A DNA stretch of 35,754 nucleotides. Origin: Blautia sp. Lineage in GTDB: Bacteria; Bacillota; Clostridia; Lachnospirales; Lachnospiraceae. Both the position numbers and the translations under genes were made by a program. Positions 1 through 8,716 of the stretch are shown piece by piece; within the stretch, counting starts at the first letter, position 1, and each line of letters opens with the position of its first letter. The notes under the pieces were generated by a model that saw nothing but the letters and a program-made list of their open reading frames with translations, did no database searches and had not been told where the DNA came from. The stretch is taken from contig JAFUCO010000059.1 in the NCBI GenBank assembly GCA_017459635.1, positions 1 to 35,754 of the forward strand. Reading direction: 5' to 3'.

Positions 1-231
1 CGGCCTATGGCACAGAAAATGCGAGTATAGCTGCCCTTCCTTCGGCACGGTCTGAGCACTTTTTGCGAGGTTGCCGAAGGACGGGCTCAGAGGCGACGCA
101 GCAGTTACTCTGCCAGAGGCCGCGGTTCCGTACATATGGTCAGTCCTCCCCCTACGGCGTCCGACTCGCCAAAATCCTTGCGGCACCATAGCACCACAAA
201 TCCTAAACTATGGCACTAGCCAAATGACATT
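1..231. other. Gene-free left edge, possible decayed repeat
   Basis: I see no convincing gene here; a 62-codon frame has no ribosome binding site and no recognisable product. The stretch contains the word CTATGGCAC at about 5-13 and 208-216 and a related inverted word, GCACCATAG, at about 183-191. It also has an inverted pair CCTTCGGCA / TGCCGAAGG around 39-83. This resembles a degenerate palindromic intergenic element, but I cannot assign it to a known family. It lies beyond the 3' end of the oligopeptide operon. Confidence 0.3.
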
Positions 232-297
232 GGGACGGTTCTCTGTCTTACTCCCCTGAAAAAAGCAAGACAGAGAACCGTCCCCTGTCTTGCTTTT
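232..297. repeat. REP-like hairpin after oppF
   Basis: Two inverted copies of GGGACGGTTCTCTGTCTT lie at 232-249 (plus) and 267-284 (minus). The second copy also forms its own perfect 13-bp stem, AAAAGCAAGACAG with CTGTCTTGCTTTT (261-273 and 285-297), around an 11-base loop AGAACCGTCCC. The structure begins 3 bases after the oppF stop codon and so may act as its transcript end. It belongs to the family also seen near 10.4, 25.1, 32.2, 33.7 and 34.2 kb. Confidence 0.85.
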
Positions 298-299
298 GC

Positions 300-1262
300 T
301 CATGCCATATGGCACACAACGAAGTGTCCGTCTTCTGCTTCTTTCTGCACCGGGACCTCCGTTTTGCATTTGTCTGTAGCATACGGACATCTTGTGTGGA
401 ACTTACATCCGGATGGCGGATCTGCGGGCGAGGGTATTGAGCCCTCAAGCACTATCCGCTTCATCCCCGCCTTCGGATCCGGTATCGGGATAGCCGAAAA
501 CAGAGCCTTTGTATAAGGATGGATCGGGTTTTTGAAAATATCCTTCTTCCTGCCATACTCAACCAGGCTGCCAAGATACATGACGCCGACTGTATCCGAG
601 ATATGCTCTACGACCGACAGGTCATGTGAGATGAACAGATAGCTGAGCCCTCTCTGCTCCTGCAGCTTTTTAAGCAGGTTGATTATCTGTGCCTGAATCG
701 ACACGTCGAGCGCGGACACCGGCTCATCGCACACTACAAACTCGGGATTAAGCGCCAGCGCACGGGCAATGCATATCCTCTGCCTCTGTCCTCCCGAAAA
801 CTCATGCGGATAACGGGTCTTATGAAACGGCTGCAGGCCGCACTCATCCATGACCCTGTCGAGATAATCATCATACTCATTTTTCGGCACGATATTATGC
901 TCCTTCACCGCCTCACCTATGATCTCCCCGATAGGAAGCCTTGGCGACAGCGATGAAAAAGGATCCTGATAAATGATCTGCATCTTCGGTCTCAGCGAGC
1001 GAAGTTCACGGTCCGAAAGATCAAAGACCTCTTTTCCGTTAAAAAGAACCTCTCCTCCGGTCTTCTCTCCATTCAGACGAAGGATAGTCCGTCCGGTAGT
1101 TGTCTTACCGCAGCCCGACTCACCCACCAGTCCCATGGTAGTGCCCTTCTGAAGCCGGAAGGTAACTCCGTCCACAGCCTTTACCTGCCCAATGACACGG
1201 TTAAAAAAGCCGCCTTTGATCGGGAAATACTTTTTAAGATCGGTCACCTGTAAAATGTCCAT
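300..1262 (-). CDS. oppF: Oligopeptide ABC transporter ATP-binding protein (OppF/DppF type)
   Basis: This is a cytoplasmic ATPase subunit that powers peptide (or related solute) import together with the other four opp genes. A 320-residue protein shows Walker A GESGCGKT at 47-54, the signature FSGGQ at 155-159, Walker B VVCDEP at about 176-181, and a C-terminal oligopeptide-type extension. That tail has conserved cysteines (GCKFHTRCPY...KCKTE...VVCHMA). In OppD/DppD/DppF relatives such cysteines can hold an Fe-S cluster; here that is inference. The start is one base from the upstream oppD stop, so the two are translationally coupled. The gene is last in its operon and is followed immediately by a REP-like hairpin. 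Confidence 0.93.
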   Translation of the reverse strand: MDILQVTDLKKYFPIKGGFFNRVIGQVKAVDGVTFRLQKGTTMGLVGESGCGKTTTGRTILRLNGEKTGGEVLFNGKEVFDLSDRELRSLRPKMQIIYQDPFSSLSPRLPIGEIIGEAVKEHNIVPKNEYDDYLDRVMDECGLQPFHKTRYPHEFSGGQRQRICIARALALNPEFVVCDEPVSALDVSIQAQIINLLKKLQEQRGLSYLFISHDLSVVEHISDTVGVMYLGSLVEYGRKKDIFKNPIHPYTKALFSAIPIPDPKAGMKRIVLEGSIPSPADPPSGCKFHTRCPYATDKCKTEVPVQKEAEDGHFVVCHMA

Positions 1263-1263
1263 C

Positions 1264-2430
1264 CTATTTTCCCACCTCCGTCCTGATATGCTCCGGCGAG
1301 CAGCGGTAACAGCTTACCTTGTGAGTCTCCGACAGGCTGAATTCGCACGGATATTCTCCGTCACAGCAGGGGAGCCTCATCTCGCATCTGTCACGGAAAT
1401 AACAGTAGTCCGGCATATTTACCGGGTTCGGCACCTTGCCCGGAATGGAATAAAGCTCGTCTGTCTCCCGGCCGACTACCGGCTTTGAAGCCATAAGCCC
1501 GATAGTATAGGGATGTGCCGGATGATAGAAAATATCCTCTGCCGTACCTTTTTCAACTATCTTCCCGGCATACATTACAACTACATAATCAGCCATCTCG
1601 GCAATAACCCCAAGGTCATGGGTTATCAGCATAATTGAAGAATTGATCTTGTCCTTAAGCTCCCGAAGAAGATCAAGGATCTGCGCCTGAATGGTAACGT
1701 CAAGCGCTGTAGTCGGCTCATCCGCGATTATCACTCTTGGGTTGCATGCAAGCGCCATTGCGATCATTACACGCTGCCGCATACCACCCGAAAGCTCATG
1801 AGGAAACATGCGGTAAACACCCTCGCTGTTTGCGATTCCGACCGTCTCCAGCGCATGGATGGTCTGCTGTTTTATCTGCTCCTTCGTTTTCCCTTCCCCA
1901 TCGTGAAGCGCGATAACCTCATCAACCTGCGCCCCTATCCTGAACACCGGGTTCAGGGAAGTCATAGGCTCCTGAAAGATCATCGAAACCGTATTTCCTC
2001 TGATCTTCTGCATCTGTTCCTGGGGAGTCTTTGATATCTCATATGCCCTGTCACCCAGGTTGAGCCTTATCTCTCCCGAGACTATCTGCCCCTGAGGTCT
2101 CTGCAGCAGCTGCATCAGCGAAAGGCTGGTGACTGACTTGCCGCATCCGGATTCGCCGACCACGCCGACGGTCTTCCCGATCGGGACTTCAAACGATACA
2201 CCGTCAACGCTCTTCACGGTTCCCGCATCTGTAAAGAACCACGTATGCAGGTCCTCAAATTCGACTGCGTTTGCCGGATCCTTCATATTCGTCAGGAATT
2301 CGCTCTCCGGCACATTTTTTCTCTTCCATTTTTTCTCCAGCTCACCGGTGATCTTCCGGTTTTTTCTGGAAATCTCCCGTATCTCGCGGGAAGAAAGATA
2401 ACCTGTATTTTTTTTCTTATCTTTTGCCAT
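1264..2430 (-). CDS. oppD: Oligopeptide ABC transporter ATP-binding protein (OppD/DppD type)
   Basis: This is the second ATPase of the importer. The 388-residue protein has Walker A GESGCGKS at 92-99, signature LSGGM at 213-217, Walker B VIIADEP at about 233-239, and a cysteine-rich C-terminal tail ([16 protein letters not shown]...PCEF) of the oligopeptide-transporter type. It carries a lysine- and arginine-rich N-terminal extension of about 50 residues before the ABC domain, longer than in standard OppD, whose role is unknown. An AGGAGG site lies 7 bases upstream of the ATG. The gene follows oppC by 10 bases. Confidence 0.93.
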   Translation of the reverse strand: MAKDKKKNTGYLSSREIREISRKNRKITGELEKKWKRKNVPESEFLTNMKDPANAVEFEDLHTWFFTDAGTVKSVDGVSFEVPIGKTVGVVGESGCGKSVTSLSLMQLLQRPQGQIVSGEIRLNLGDRAYEISKTPQEQMQKIRGNTVSMIFQEPMTSLNPVFRIGAQVDEVIALHDGEGKTKEQIKQQTIHALETVGIANSEGVYRMFPHELSGGMRQRVMIAMALACNPRVIIADEPTTALDVTIQAQILDLLRELKDKINSSIMLITHDLGVIAEMADYVVVMYAGKIVEKGTAEDIFYHPAHPYTIGLMASKPVVGRETDELYSIPGKVPNPVNMPDYCYFRDRCEMRLPCCDGEYPCEFSLSETHKVSCYRCSPEHIRTEVGK

Positions 2431-2440
2431 CCTGCGCCTC

Positions 2441-3997
2441 CTATCTCTTCATCTTCGGATCGAAAGCATCACGGAGACCGTCACCTACAAGGTTAAATGC
2501 AAGCACCGTTGCAAGAAGACATACACCGGCAGGGATCCAGATAAACCAGAAATTAGTCAGTACATATGTGTCATTGACATCATTGATAATGTTGCCCCAG
2601 GACGCAAACGGGAATTTGACGCCAAGGCCCAGGAACGAAAGAGTCGCCTCAGTCAGGATAGTAGAACCCAGGCTCATGGTCATAGTAACAATAAGCTGCG
2701 GAATGACATTCGGTATAAGATGCCGGAATATCCTCCGGGATACCCTGATGCCGCTTGATTCCGTCGCCGTCATAAACTCCTGCTCTCGAAGCGAGAGTAT
2801 CTGTCCTCTGACCAGACGTGCTATCGAAGGCCAACCCAGGAAGCCAAGAATGAGCATCAGATAAAGCATACGTATCTGCGGATCGACCCGCAGCGCATCC
2901 ATCGCGGCGCCAAGTATGATAATGATAGGCATTGAAGGTATGCAGTAGAAAATATCCACAAGACGCATGATGAGATTGTCGACCCAGCCGCCGAAATATC
3001 CGGAAATACCGCCCATTATGACGCCCAGCACGGTCTCGATAATAACAACTATAAAACCGATATACAGCGAAACGCGGCCTCCGTACATGAGCCTTGTCAG
3101 CATGTCCATGCCGTTCCTGTCCGTTCCCAGCCAGTGTTCGCGTGTCGGAGTGTGATACTTGTCAAACACCTTTGTCTCGACAGTCTGCAGGACTGAATAG
3201 CTGTTGGTCGCCGCATCGAATGAAACCGTGTATTCCGCCTCAGTCCCATCCTCATCGGTGAAAGCAAAATCCGTTTTCCCGTCTTTAATGCTGGAAACCA
3301 GTTCCTCCTTAAAGCTTCTTGTAAGGAAAACGTCCGACATGATTGCCTGGACAATGTAGCTGCTTGCATAGGCAACTTCTTCCTCTCCCTTTGTCACCCC
3401 GCCGTCTTCCGAAACGGAATAAGTCTCGCCTTCATATTCAAATTCATCCTGCCCGTTTAAGAGGGCTTTCAATATCTCGTACTGCAGCAGGAAAGGCACT
3501 TCCGCATCAGAAACACTGGAGCTCACGATATCATAGGTTGCGAAGCCGACCGGCTCCTCACTCTCCTCGCTGTATATAACGTAAAACTCTTCTGCTTCTT
3601 CCTTATATGTAAAAGTCTTTCCTTTTGCATCAAACGATTCCTTGCCGGTCTTTCTGGCAAGCACGAACTTCGCCTGCGCAACGGACGGGAAGCTGTCCTT
3701 GGAGGCAGTTACATAGCGCAGCTCCGTATTCTCCTTCACCGCTGCGTACTGTTTGTTCTGATGGTCATAGCGGTAAAAAAGCTGATCCTCTTTATAAGGA
3801 GTTATAAGTCCTCCGACGAACGAGAACAGCGCCATCGCGATAAGTATGACAAGTCCCGTAACGGCGACCCGGTTTCGCAGAAAACGCCTTACGACCAGAG
3901 CGCCCGGTGAAAGTGTTTTAACTCTCCTGTCGTCATTCAGAGAATACTCTTCGGCCCCGGCTTTGTTTTCATTATTAAGCTTTTCATCATTATTCAT
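2441..3997 (-). CDS. oppC: ABC transporter permease (OppC/DppC type) with large outer insert
   Basis: This is an inner permease subunit of the peptide importer. At 518 residues it is much longer than ordinary OppC (about 300). The first membrane segment (about 41-62) is followed by a hydrophilic, acidic stretch of about 210 residues. The classical permease core starts only at EHWLGTDRNGMDML (about 285), continues through the EAA-type loop and ends with the usual membrane helices. The extra segment should sit outside the membrane. It contains weakly repeated short strands such as KGKTFTYKEE, YEGETYSVSE and DGTEAEYTVS, suggesting a small beta-rich domain that could contact the binding protein. 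GAGGAGG precedes the ATG. The gene lies 13 bases after oppB. Confidence 0.9.
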   Translation of the reverse strand: MNNDEKLNNENKAGAEEYSLNDDRRVKTLSPGALVVRRFLRNRVAVTGLVILIAMALFSFVGGLITPYKEDQLFYRYDHQNKQYAAVKENTELRYVTASKDSFPSVAQAKFVLARKTGKESFDAKGKTFTYKEEAEEFYVIYSEESEEPVGFATYDIVSSSVSDAEVPFLLQYEILKALLNGQDEFEYEGETYSVSEDGGVTKGEEEVAYASSYIVQAIMSDVFLTRSFKEELVSSIKDGKTDFAFTDEDGTEAEYTVSFDAATNSYSVLQTVETKVFDKYHTPTREHWLGTDRNGMDMLTRLMYGGRVSLYIGFIVVIIETVLGVIMGGISGYFGGWVDNLIMRLVDIFYCIPSMPIIIILGAAMDALRVDPQIRMLYLMLILGFLGWPSIARLVRGQILSLREQEFMTATESSGIRVSRRIFRHLIPNVIPQLIVTMTMSLGSTILTEATLSFLGLGVKFPFASWGNIINDVNDTYVLTNFWFIWIPAGVCLLATVLAFNLVGDGLRDAFDPKMKR

Positions 3998-4010
3998 ATC
4001 CGGGTCCTCC

Positions 4011-4997
4011 TCAGGCTATACGTACTCTGGGGTCGACTACCGCATACAGGATATCCGCGATAAGATTCCCGAGCAGGGTCAGAATTGCCAGAAATACAAG
4101 ATAAAACATGGAAAAAGGTATGTCGCCGGAAATCATTGACTGGTAGGAAACATACCCTATCCCGGGTATCGAATACAATGTCTCCGTTATCAGCGCTCCC
4201 GAAAACAGTCCCGGAAGTGAACTTCCAAGCATGGTAACAAGCGGTATAAGCGTATTCCGGAATGCATGATGATAGATAACCTTTTTCTCGGAAAGCCCCT
4301 TCGCCCTCGCTGTCCTTATATAATCCGCGTTCAGCACCTCGAGCATATTTGTCCTCGTGTAACGCATCAGATATCCGATATTGATCACCACCAGGGTGAC
4401 GATCGGAAGAACAAGGTGGTGGGCTTTGTCAGCAAGCTGCGCAGCCGACGACAGCTGCTCATAATTACGCCCGACAAGGCCTCCCAGATCAAACCATCCA
4501 AGCTTGACTGAAAAAACAAGCTTAAGAAGTGAAGCGAAGAAGAACGTAGGCAGCGAAAAACATGCAAGCGCAACAACCGTGATCGTATAATCAACTTTCG
4601 TATACTGTTTTGTAGCGGCGATGATCCCCAGCGGAATAGCGATAAGGAGCTCAAGGATAAAGGCAATTCCGCCCATCACAAAAGATATCCATACCGAATC
4701 ATTGAATTTTTCAATTACCGGTACTGTCCATTTCCAGCTGTCGCCAAAGTCGCCGCGTATCGCTTTGCCGCACCAGGCGATAAATCCCGGTATGATGCCC
4801 TTGTCCATGCCATATGTCGCGGACAGCTGGGCCATCCACTCCTCAAAGCTTTTTGAACCAGGCTGCATTGATTTCTGCCTTGCAACCTGCTCAAGGTATG
4901 AGGTCGGAAGACATCTCATCAGTACATATATAAGAAAGGCCACAAGTATCAGGATGAATACCGAAGTAAGCAGCCTTTTGGCTATATACTTTTTCAT
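4011..4997 (-). CDS. oppB: ABC transporter permease (OppB/DppB type)
   Basis: This is the first permease subunit, 328 residues with about six membrane helices. It opens with the typical MKKYIAKRLLTSVFILILVAFLI-type first helix and carries the conserved coupling motif near ADYIRTARAKGLSEKK. The start at 4997 is chosen because GAGGAGG sits 5-6 bases before this ATG; an in-frame start 8 codons upstream has no such site. The reading frame is separated from the binding-protein gene by more than 450 bases holding a terminator, a MITE-like element and a structured leader, so expression of oppBCDF may be lower than, or independent of, the binding protein. Confidence 0.92.
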   Translation of the reverse strand: MKKYIAKRLLTSVFILILVAFLIYVLMRCLPTSYLEQVARQKSMQPGSKSFEEWMAQLSATYGMDKGIIPGFIAWCGKAIRGDFGDSWKWTVPVIEKFNDSVWISFVMGGIAFILELLIAIPLGIIAATKQYTKVDYTITVVALACFSLPTFFFASLLKLVFSVKLGWFDLGGLVGRNYEQLSSAAQLADKAHHLVLPIVTLVVINIGYLMRYTRTNMLEVLNADYIRTARAKGLSEKKVIYHHAFRNTLIPLVTMLGSSLPGLFSGALITETLYSIPGIGYVSYQSMISGDIPFSMFYLVFLAILTLLGNLIADILYAVVDPRVRIA

Positions 4998-5195
4998 AAG
5001 AACCTCCTCGAATTGTACCAAAGACCAGTCTCCTTATCCTGAAGGAAGATAACCCCTACGGCGGTCCCGGGCGCTCCTCAGTGAAAAATGCCGTCCGCCT
5101 GCCCGGCACCGGTCTGGCGCTCAGCCCGGAGCGAGTATTAATCAGAAGCTGCGAAGCAGGTTCCTGATTGCATATCTCAGGTACAATACATATTT

Positions 5196-5352
5196 AGGCA
5201 CTGTCCACAAATAACTTCCGAAATCTGCTTGTTTAAATTCCGCCCTGACTGCGTTGTCGTCGGTCGCCGCAGCCCGCTGCGCCTCCTTCCTCCGCCTTGC
5301 AGGGCGAAATTTATCCTGCACATCTTTCGGAAGTTATTCATGTACAGTGCCT
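5196..5352. mobile_element. MITE-like element, copy 1 (complete)
   Basis: This is a non-coding 157-bp element with imperfect terminal inverted repeats of about 27 bp: AGGCACTGTCCACAAATAAC at the left end, and the same sequence with three changes read from the right end. A second, inner inverted pair (AAATTCCGCCCTG / CAGGGCGAAATTT) makes most of the element an imperfect palindrome around a GC-rich centre. TTA flanks both ends of the core (5194-5196 and 5352-5354), possibly a target duplication. A near-identical copy lies at 35616-35754. It carries no transposase, so it would depend on one elsewhere. Confidence 0.75.
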
Positions 5353-5353
5353 T

Positions 5354-5393
5354 ACTGAAAAAACAAAGGGCTGCTGCCTGGCAGCAGCAGCCC
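5354..5393 (-). terminator. Rho-independent terminator after the binding protein gene
   Basis: On the minus strand a 10-bp GGGCTGCTGC/GCAGCAGCCC stem (5368-5377 and 5384-5393) with a 6-base loop is followed by TTTGTTTTTTC. It lies about 80 bases after the binding-protein stop codon. It would cut or attenuate transcription before oppB. Confidence 0.85.
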
Positions 5394-5475
5394 GTCCGTC
5401 ATTTATATAGCAGCAGTTTCGTAACCGTCCACAGACCTGCCAGTTACGTTAGTTCTATGCAGAATGACTGCTTTT

Positions 5476-7743
5476 TCAGTTCATTTCGATGTTATGGATC
5501 TCGGCATACCAGTTATAGAAGGTTGTGATATCCGGTGTCATGGTGTCCATGTTGACACGCTCGGTGCTGAAGATCACCGCGTTCTGTCTCTGGTAGACAG
5601 GAATCTCGCATGCCCAGTCGATGATGATGTCCAGGCAGGCTTTGTACATGGCCTTACGGAATTCCTGGTCAGTAGAAGTCCTTGCTTCCATGATCATCTC
5701 GTCAAGCTCTTCATCCTCGATCTGATACTGATAGTTGGAGCCGCCGGGTTCTGCGCCGCCGTTGGCAACATCTGAATAATAGATCTGATACATATCAGGA
5801 TCTACTGTAGCCTGCCATGCTGCGCACCACATATCCACCTGATGGGCTTCAAGTCCTGTCCACAGGTCTGATGAGTTTGTAAGGTCAGTTACGATAAGGT
5901 TCATTCCAAGGTCTGCAAGAGCTTCTTTTGCAAGTGTCAGGATCATGAAGGACGGATGGTCGCCGGTACCGTCGCCGGGGATCTGTACTTCGTACTCAAG
6001 CTTTGCGCCTTCCGGAGCTTCTGTCAGTTTTCCGTCTTCAACAGTGTAGCCGGCTGCCTGGAAGAAGGTAAGGGCCGCTTCCTTGGCTGCGCCGTATTTT
6101 TCATCCGCGCTCATGTCGGAAGTGTAAAGCGGTTCACCTTCAACGCCTGTCGAGAAAGCTATCTCATAGTCGTCATCTGTCGGCTGCGGAGCTGCCCAGG
6201 ATGTATTTGAAATAGGATAGTTGATAACTGAAGCTCTCTCTCCATAATAAGAGTCGATAGCCACATCACGGTAAACAGAGAAGATCGTCGCAAACGCGCG
6301 GCGCAGGTTCTTGGATTTCTCGGAAGCCGGGTCTCCGCCAACACTTACGTTGTGAGAATTGATTCCGATATAGCCGTATCCAAGGTTGTCAACTGTACTG
6401 GTTGTGATAACATCACCGTTAAGATCACCGCCATTGGCCTGCATGATGGCATCAACAGTATCGCCGCTGAAGGAAGGATCGGTGATATCGATCGTCTTTG
6501 TAACAACACCGTTCAGCTTGTCTGTTTCCTGTACTTCACGGAAGTTCAGGTATTTCGTCTTCGGCTCGCCAAGGAAGTAGTTTTCGTTCGCTTCATAGTT
6601 GATGACACCATTCTCAAACTTTACAAACTTGTACGGGCCTGCTCCGAGCGGCTCTGTTGTTTTTGCGCGCACCAGTGAAAGATCACCCTTCGTAAATCCG
6701 AAGGAATTATTGTCATAATCAAAAAGTGCGGGATCGCCATAGTAATGCATCGGGGCCAGTTCAAAGGTGAGCTGATAGATCATTGTAGCATCCACCTGTG
6801 TCGCCACTATGCGGAGAGAATGGTCATCGATCTTCTGGATACCGGAAATGGAAGCTGCTGAATCACCTGTTTCAATACCTACGGTATAGGCGTCATAGTC
6901 CTCCATCAGGTCTGCAAGGGAAGAACCGGCTGTCTCGGTACCGGTCATCGCGCTTACATCCCCATCATAAGCTTCAAGCATGGTGTTCCAGAAATCCATG
7001 AGTGTCGCATCTTCTTCAAGCTCATATCCCCAGTTTGCAGCACATGCGGCAACTGAATCTTCTGCTGTGTTGAGCTCTGCACCGACACAGTAATCGATAA
7101 TTTCCTGGGCAAAAGCTTCTGCTGCCTGGTTGTAGTCTGCCCAGAAAGCGGTCTGCTGCTCCTCGGTCCAGTTTGTGAAATCAGTATTGTCCTCACCGGC
7201 TGCAACGAGCAGGTTGAACAGAGTGTCCATGCCCGAGCGGTACTCTTCAAGTCCCTCGATAGGCATGGTAAACAGGGTGCTTGACCCGTCATAGGTCGGG
7301 TCGCAAAGAACATACATGTCGAAGATAACATCATCGATGGTTACCGGCTCGCCGTCGGAGAACACCAGATCGTCGCGAAGGGTAAAATCGTAATAAACCG
7401 TGCCATCCTCATTCTCGGTAACCAGGCAGTCCGCCGGTCCGTAATAGGTGTAGTCGGTTCCATTATACGGAAGAGTTTCTCCCTCAATTCCGTTGTAAAC
7501 GATAGCGCCTGTCCTGTCACTGTTAAGCAGTGCGACCTGAGTCATAAGCTCGGCATCCCTGTCATACGCGGTCTCTGCAAAAAACGGGCTGAATTTGCTG
7601 CTGAAAGGAGAATATCCTACAACCAGTGTGCTTCCACCGGATGCATCTCCCTCTTCTGCTGCCGCAGGAACTGCAAATGCTGCAGTGCTCATTACCATTG
7701 CCGCGGAAAGCAGCACCGATAACCATCTTCTGTTTCTTCTCAT
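5476..7743 (-). CDS. Extracellular solute-binding protein, family 5 (OppA/DppA type), without lipobox
   Basis: This is the substrate-capture subunit of the peptide-type importer, 755 residues, longer than the usual 520-600 of family-5 binding proteins. A signal peptide with a basic n-region (MRRNRRW), a hydrophobic core and an AVPAAA-E type cleavage region is visible. There is no cysteine near the cleavage point, so it does not look like a lipoprotein, which is unusual for a Gram-positive binding protein. Family-5 features include the early YGPADCLVTENEDGTVYYDF / LRDDLVFSDGEPVTIDDVIF segment and a C-terminal YYSDVANGG region. An acidic insertion occurs at about residues 165-290. A GGAGG site lies 10 bases upstream. 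It is the promoter-proximal gene of the operon. Confidence 0.9.
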   Translation of the reverse strand: MRRNRRWLSVLLSAAMVMSTAAFAVPAAAEEGDASGGSTLVVGYSPFSSKFSPFFAETAYDRDAELMTQVALLNSDRTGAIVYNGIEGETLPYNGTDYTYYGPADCLVTENEDGTVYYDFTLRDDLVFSDGEPVTIDDVIFDMYVLCDPTYDGSSTLFTMPIEGLEEYRSGMDTLFNLLVAAGEDNTDFTNWTEEQQTAFWADYNQAAEAFAQEIIDYCVGAELNTAEDSVAACAANWGYELEEDATLMDFWNTMLEAYDGDVSAMTGTETAGSSLADLMEDYDAYTVGIETGDSAASISGIQKIDDHSLRIVATQVDATMIYQLTFELAPMHYYGDPALFDYDNNSFGFTKGDLSLVRAKTTEPLGAGPYKFVKFENGVINYEANENYFLGEPKTKYLNFREVQETDKLNGVVTKTIDITDPSFSGDTVDAIMQANGGDLNGDVITTSTVDNLGYGYIGINSHNVSVGGDPASEKSKNLRRAFATIFSVYRDVAIDSYYGERASVINYPISNTSWAAPQPTDDDYEIAFSTGVEGEPLYTSDMSADEKYGAAKEAALTFFQAAGYTVEDGKLTEAPEGAKLEYEVQIPGDGTGDHPSFMILTLAKEALADLGMNLIVTDLTNSSDLWTGLEAHQVDMWCAAWQATVDPDMYQIYYSDVANGGAEPGGSNYQYQIEDEELDEMIMEARTSTDQEFRKAMYKACLDIIIDWACEIPVYQRQNAVIFSTERVNMDTMTPDITTFYNWYAEIHNIEMN

Positions 7744-7933
7744 TTCTTTTGTACCTCCTGTTTTTATTTTTTGATTCTGTACCTGTTGAAATATTATTTC
7801 AAATCCCGCTAAGGCAGACTATTTCCTGTTTCGTCCGGCGGGTACGGTTCACATAGCTTCAAATACCGCTTCAACCCGGTACATAAATCATATCACGAAA
7901 CCTCTGACTTCAGATGATCCCGTTATTATTTAA
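7744..7933 (-). other. Long 5' leader of the binding-protein transcript
   Basis: About 185 bases separate the promoter from the start codon. The leader contains an AT-rich palindrome TTGAAATAATATTTCAA (about 7782-7798) and two related words, GCGGTATTTGAAG and GCGGGATTTGAAA. I do not recognise a known riboswitch in it. Confidence 0.4.
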
Positions 7934-7963
7934 AGTATACAATTCAAAGCCTTGTTCTGTCAA
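7934..7963 (-). promoter_or_regulatory. Predicted SigA-type promoter of the peptide ABC operon
   Basis: On the minus strand TTGACA (7958-7963) and TATACT (7934-7939) are separated by 18 bases, close to the vegetative consensus. It lies just outside the 3' end of the neighbouring membrane protein gene and reads toward the binding protein. Confidence 0.75.
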
Positions 7964-8014
7964 TTTTATTATGCTTATTTGTGAAGATATTCACGGCCGT
8001 AATACCGGTGTTTG

Positions 8015-8572
8015 TCACTTTTCAGGCTGCCACCTGATGCTTCTGTTTTTATTTATAATGTATGCGCACGCTGCTGTCGTCACAGCAAAGGCACCCGAAA
8101 GAATCACTGCGCCCGGAAATCGGCCCGTAAAGGTATGACGTACCACCGATATAATGATTCCGCAAAGCCCTGCCGCCCCAAACAGCAGCACTTCCACCGA
8201 CCTGCGCGATACACCATATATGATCTGTTCATACTGATAGTCACGGAGAAGAGTACCGCTTTTGACCATCCTGAAAAGGCTGCTGCATAATAGCAGGCAT
8301 GTCACAAGAGTCAGGGCATACGGAACCAGAATAAACGCGTTTCCTTCCATCCCTGTATTCTTCACACACCCCGCAAGAAGCAGGACAGCTGCTGAGACCG
8401 CGGCCAAAATCAGAAGCCTGATCGCAACACCCCGGTATTTTACAGGCTCCATATTGCATACCATATGACCGCCGCTGAAGCTGTACTTCCCGTCCTCCTG
8501 CACCTTAAAGCCTTCCAGATGCCTCCATTTGCGCGGGCTTTTCCCCGTTTTCTTCTTATTTATATCGTTCAT
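8015..8572 (-). CDS. Small integral membrane protein of unknown function
   Basis: This 185-residue protein has a basic, soluble N-terminal part of about 48 residues and then four hydrophobic segments (about 51-70, 80-97, 126-144 and 152-171). There are no recognisable catalytic motifs; I do not recognise the family. The start has only a weak ribosome binding site (TTGGA), so translation may be low or begin slightly downstream. It sits between the oligoendopeptidase gene and the peptide ABC operon on the same strand, which is a loose hint at a role near peptide uptake, but the link is inference. Confidence 0.6.
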   Translation of the reverse strand: MNDINKKKTGKSPRKWRHLEGFKVQEDGKYSFSGGHMVCNMEPVKYRGVAIRLLILAAVSAAVLLLAGCVKNTGMEGNAFILVPYALTLVTCLLLCSSLFRMVKSGTLLRDYQYEQIIYGVSRRSVEVLLFGAAGLCGIIISVVRHTFTGRFPGAVILSGAFAVTTAACAYIINKNRSIRWQPEK

Positions 8573-8716
8573 TCCAATTAACTGCTCAGAGCCGCTGAAA
8601 ACATTTGCGGCTGAATGTGTACAAAAAACTTTCAGGCAACAGTCATCTTCGTTATCAGATGCTGCGTATCGCCCGGTGCGCAGCTATTCAGACCAGACCC
8701 TGAACTGCCATCATTC

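Larger units (their letters stand above)
5022..5475 (-). other. Long spacer between binding protein gene and oppB
   Basis: This 454-base gap, read on the minus strand, holds in order the terminator of the binding-protein gene (5354-5393), the MITE-like element (5196-5352), a hairpin at 5140-5169 and GC-rich sequence up to the oppB ribosome binding site. The 5140-5169 hairpin is a 6-bp AATCAG/CTGATT stem with an inner stem around TTCG. No gene is visible. A promoter for oppBCDF could lie between the MITE and the hairpin, but I cannot point to a convincing -35/-10 pair. Confidence 0.5.

Noticed and set aside
71..259. A 62-codon frame at the left edge.
   Set aside because: It has no ribosome binding site, runs into the REP-like hairpin and has no protein features.
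7744..7933. A known riboswitch in the leader of the binding-protein gene.
   Set aside because: I could not match conserved cores of common classes; only AT-rich hairpins are visible.
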